Shown one piece after another: positions 4,356-5,709 of a stretch of DNA of 5,709 nt. The translations under genes and the position numbers were made by a program. Below the pieces are notes generated by a model, which searched no databases, was not told where the DNA came from, and saw nothing but the letters and a program-made list of their open reading frames with translations. The DNA is taken from the NCBI GenBank assembly GCA_945947845.1, contig CAMEZN010000135.1:1-5709 (forward strand), in the 5' to 3' direction. The DNA is from an uncultured Mucispirillum sp. Its GTDB lineage: Bacteria > Chrysiogenota > Deferribacteres > Deferribacterales > Mucispirillaceae. Position 1 is the first letter of the stretch. Each line of letters begins with the position of its first letter.

Positions 4356-4499
4356 TTAGCTTAAGCCTAACAGCTGAAATAAATAATCAGCTATAAGCCA
4401 AGCTAATCTAGCAGTAAGGATTTTCACGAATAAAAGCAGGTGTTCTTGAACGAACTTACCTGCTTTTTTCGTAAGCCTATCTCTTAGCTTGTGTTCCAT
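4356..4499 (-). CDS. Small hydrophobic basic peptide, 47 aa (toxin-like)
   Basis: ATG at 4499 opens 47 codons to TAA at 4356-4358. AAAGGAGG, a very strong site, lies 10 nt upstream. The N-terminus is polar and basic (MEHKLRDRLTKKAGKFVQEH). Residues 21-47 are strongly hydrophobic (LLLFVKILTARLAWLIADYL, then FQLLGLS), suggesting one membrane or amphipathic helix. An in-ORF hairpin serves as a terminator on the opposite strand, and a near-consensus promoter beyond the 3' end fires back across the gene. This convergent, overlapping arrangement of a small hydrophobic ORF and an antisense RNA is typical of type I toxins. The nearest good sense promoter is at 4756-4784, leaving a leader of about 250 nt. 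A leader peptide or ordinary small membrane protein cannot be excluded. Confidence 0.6.
   Translation of the reverse strand: MEHKLRDRLTKKAGKFVQEHLLLFVKILTARLAWLIADYLFQLLGLS
4432..4469 (+). terminator. Plus-strand intrinsic terminator inside the 47-aa gene
   Basis: GCAGGT (4436-4441) pairs with ACCTGC (4458-4463). An inner GTTC/GAAC helix follows a 2-nt bulge, and six T come next on the plus strand. AAAA precedes it. On the minus strand it is followed by only TTTTATT. The only plausible customer is the antisense RNA from the promoter at 4284-4312. Confidence 0.7.
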
Positions 4500-4651
4500 A
4501 ACACGAGTTCCTCCTTTCTTAAACATTATCTATGTAAAAGCAAGCCATACCTGTAAGGCATAACTCTACTGTTATTGTTTAAGTCATTTGGAATATGTTA
4601 TGATTTTTTTTTGATTTTTTTACACAATAATACTATCGTGTTATTCTTGAT

Positions 4652-4674
4652 AATATACCACACTCATGCAGTGT
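4652..4674 (-). promoter_or_regulatory. Possible extended -10 promoter with an operator-like palindrome
   Basis: On the minus strand TGGTATATT (4652-4660) is an extended -10 with no clear -35. The palindrome ACACT-N5-AGTGT (4660-4674) sits directly against it in the spacer, and a second imperfect palindrome (4626-4645) begins at about the predicted +1. Both positions suit a repressor. This would give a shorter leader for the 47-aa gene. Confidence 0.35.
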
Positions 4675-4755
4675 ATCATAATTAAAGTAAGTGCTGTTAC
4701 ACTTCTTTGGTTGCCATAATGGCAAGGACTCTCAGAGAGAGTAAAAGATAATTAT

Positions 4756-4784
4756 AATATACTATTCTTATACAAATTTGTCAA
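4756..4784 (-). promoter_or_regulatory. Strong minus-strand promoter
   Basis: On the minus strand TTGACA (4779-4784), 17-nt spacer, TATATT (4756-4761), in AT-rich flanks. The predicted start is near 4749. It lies just past the terminator of the upstream gene, and it is the best sense promoter in the window, probably driving the 47-aa gene and, by read-through, the operon beyond. Confidence 0.72.
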
Positions 4785-4793
4785 ATAATTATT

Positions 4794-4829
4794 AAAAAAA
4801 TCAGCTGCTAATCATCTATTAACAGCTGA
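4794..4829 (-). terminator. Strong intrinsic terminator of the upstream gene
   Basis: On the minus strand TCAGCTGTTAAT pairs with ATTAGCAGCTGA (12 bp, one T-G) around AGATG, followed by seven T. It separates the partial gene at 4873-5709 from the promoter at 4756-4784. Confidence 0.9.
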
Positions 4830-4842
4830 CTAATTCTTTTTT

Positions 4843-4869
4843 CAACATACAAGTAATCCTCGTATGTTG
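4843..4869. other. 8-bp hairpin just after the stop of the partial gene
   Basis: CAACATAC (4843-4850) and GTATGTTG (4862-4869) are perfectly complementary around an 11-nt loop. It starts 3 nt after the stop codon on the minus strand, and no T-run follows, so it is probably a 3' stability element or binding site lying ahead of the real terminator. Confidence 0.5.
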
Positions 4870-4872
4870 GAA

Positions 4873-5709
4873 TTATTTTTCCATCTCATCTAATGTGGCT
4901 ACTCTCGCATTAACTATCTTCTCAAGCTCACCTTTCTTCCGCTCCTCAAACTCTGCATAACTGCCATACTCACTAAATGCATCTATCCGTAACGGAATAT
5001 ATCTGCCTACCTTAAGAGTATTACCATCAATATCCGTTAATGCAAAATTGCCCTGATAATATCCCTCTTTTATCCAATCTGTATGCAGTATTCCCAGTTT
5101 TCTGCAATACTCCGTAAAACTCATTCCTAACTCGTTATCCTTAATATTAAATAAATTAACTTTCATCTCTTTATTTAATCGGGCAGCTTTCTTTATCTCT
5201 GAAATAACTGAACTGGTATAACATAATACCATATCACCGTTGACTGTAAAATAACTAAACCTGCCTCTATCTATCATGTTTATATGTCTTGATATAGTCT
5301 TTATAAAATCATTAATATTAAAAAATGATGATATCTTATAATAATCTGGACTCTCCTGACTTTTTGTTGATAAATCACGGTATAATGCGTCGTTAGTTGA
5401 TAACCGCTCTAACTCATTATCTCCTTGTATATCTATTTTTACTTTATTCTCTCTCTCTGATGCTGCCTGCTCTAGTTTTTCTACCTGCTGAGGCTCTGGA
5501 GCAGGGGAGAATGAAGCAGCAAAATCAGGTATAAACCCTGTTGTTATAGAATTATCTGCATCAGCCTGATTAGTGCTTGATAATTCGGCACTCTCGGACA
5601 TTTGTGGGGATGTCGTCGTGCCGTTATCATCACTAATCGGTAGCTCTTTTTTCGTTATTGGTTGAATTAATACTTGTTCCTGTTTTTTCGGCTGTTCTAT
5701 CTCATTATC
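4873..5709 (-). CDS. C-terminal part of an unrecognised protein (5' end beyond the window)
   Basis: The frame is open from the window edge to TAA at 4873-4875, giving 278 residues. An internal ATG at 5601 has no ribosome binding site, and the frame continues 36 codons upstream to the edge, so the true start lies outside. The first ~110 visible residues are low-complexity and Gln/Glu/Ser/Thr/Pro-rich (PKKQEQVLIQPITKKE; FIPDFAASFSPAPEPQQVEK), a flexible linker. A folded C-terminal domain begins near YYKISSFFNINDFIKTISRH and includes FSYFTVNGDMVLCYTSSVIS, then YCRKLGILHTDWIKEGYYQG and ALTDIDGNTLKVGRYIPLRI, ending in a charged helix (FEERKKGELEKIVNARVATL). No signal peptide or membrane segment is visible and I do not recognise the fold. 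The linker suggests the C-terminal domain of a larger, multi-domain protein. Confidence 0.8.
   Translation of the reverse strand, partial: DNEIEQPKKQEQVLIQPITKKELPISDDNGTTTSPQMSESAELSSTNQADADNSITTGFIPDFAASFSPAPEPQQVEKLEQAASERENKVKIDIQGDNELERLSTNDALYRDLSTKSQESPDYYKISSFFNINDFIKTISRHINMIDRGRFSYFTVNGDMVLCYTSSVISEIKKAARLNKEMKVNLFNIKDNELGMSFTEYCRKLGILHTDWIKEGYYQGNFALTDIDGNTLKVGRYIPLRIDAFSEYGSYAEFEERKKGELEKIVNARVATLDEMEK

Larger units (their letters stand above)
4319..4469 (+). ncRNA. Putative antisense RNA (type I antitoxin-like), about 150 nt
   Basis: It is defined by a near-consensus promoter (4284-4312) and a canonical terminator (4432-4469, six T). It would begin with the stable hairpin 4323-4343 and end in the terminator hairpin, with a mostly unpaired body complementary to the C-terminal part of the 47-aa ORF and its 3' UTR. 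Known type I antitoxins of low-GC bacteria (for example RatA, SR4, RNA II of par) are short stem-loop-ended RNAs that overlap their toxin messages in this way. No homology to them is claimed. The ends are predicted, not measured. Confidence 0.5.
4500..4872. other. 373-nt noncoding control region
   Basis: No credible gene is seen. It holds, from high to low coordinate, a small hairpin and terminator for the gene upstream, a good minus-strand promoter, five separate inverted repeats (4728-4742 ACTCTC/GAGAGT; 4711-4725 TTGCCAT/ATGGCAA; 4689-4704 AAGTG/CACTT; 4660-4674 ACACT/AGTGT; 4626-4645 AATAATAC/GTGTTATT, one mismatch), a possible second promoter, A-runs of 9 and 7 about 11 bp apart (4604-4612, 4615-4621), and an 11-codon ORF (4526-4561). 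It may be an operator region or a structured leader for the 47-aa gene. A replication or transfer origin is another reading. Confidence 0.6.

Noticed and set aside
4604..4621. T9 and T7 runs as a plus-strand terminator
   Set aside because: No adequate hairpin precedes them on the plus strand; more likely a curved A-tract.
4702..4719. Micro-ORF of 6 codons (MATKEV) in the dyad region
   Set aside because: No ribosome binding site, and its ATG lies in the middle of a palindrome; likely chance.
4500..4872. Replication origin with iterons
   Set aside because: The inverted repeats differ in sequence, no direct iterons are seen, and no replication initiator is recognised in the window.
1..5709. 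CRISPR array, tRNA, rRNA or insertion sequence
   Set aside because: No regularly spaced direct repeats, cloverleaf, rRNA-like stretches, transposase or terminal inverted repeats were found by reading both strands.

Overview
The window is AT-rich (by eye about one third G+C). Strong AAGGAG/GGAGG ribosome binding sites sit 5-11 nt before most starts, and there are many compact intrinsic terminators. This suits a low-GC bacterium, most likely Bacillota/Clostridia-like, but the species cannot be named. Every gene I accept lies on the minus strand. The content (an ERF single-strand annealing protein, an ArdC-type antirestriction protein, a tandem pair of acidic paralogues, many tiny unknown genes) points to a plasmid, prophage or integrative element, not a housekeeping locus.

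Layout in the direction of transcription (high to low coordinate). (1) 5709-4873 is the C-terminal part of an unrecognised protein, cut by the window edge and closed by a strong terminator (4829-4794). (2) 4784-4500 is a noncoding block with a good promoter, five inverted repeats, a second possible promoter and phased A-tracts. (3) 4499-4356 is a 47-codon hydrophobic/basic peptide gene. A strong promoter and a perfect terminator on the opposite strand would make an antisense RNA of about 150 nt across it, so it looks like a type I toxin-antitoxin unit. (4) 4245-3961 is a 94-aa unknown. (5) 3911-2853 is an ArdC-like protein whose HExxH zinc motif is replaced by KQLAF. (6) 2819-2475 and 2464-2084 are tandem acidic paralogues. 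(7) 2016-1253 is a tightly packed cassette of four tiny genes, including a 34-codon gene. (8) 1174-1016 is a second hydrophobic 52-aa peptide gene with the same architecture as unit 3. (9) 917-219 is ERF. (10) 164-1 is the start of another small gene, cut by the left edge.

Two patterns link these genes. First, intrinsic terminators lie 2-17 nt before the ribosome binding sites of four genes. In three cases no promoter fits in the gap, so those genes depend on terminator read-through or on antitermination. Second, the two small hydrophobic peptide genes share a start context, an in-ORF hairpin that acts as a terminator on the other strand, a hairpin beyond the stop and a tiny upstream ORF. They flank the ArdC/paralogue/tiny-gene block. 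My reading is an early or establishment (anti-defence plus recombination) region of a mobile element containing two toxin-antitoxin-like units. ERF and ArdC are family-level recognitions; the rest is inference from sequence structure.
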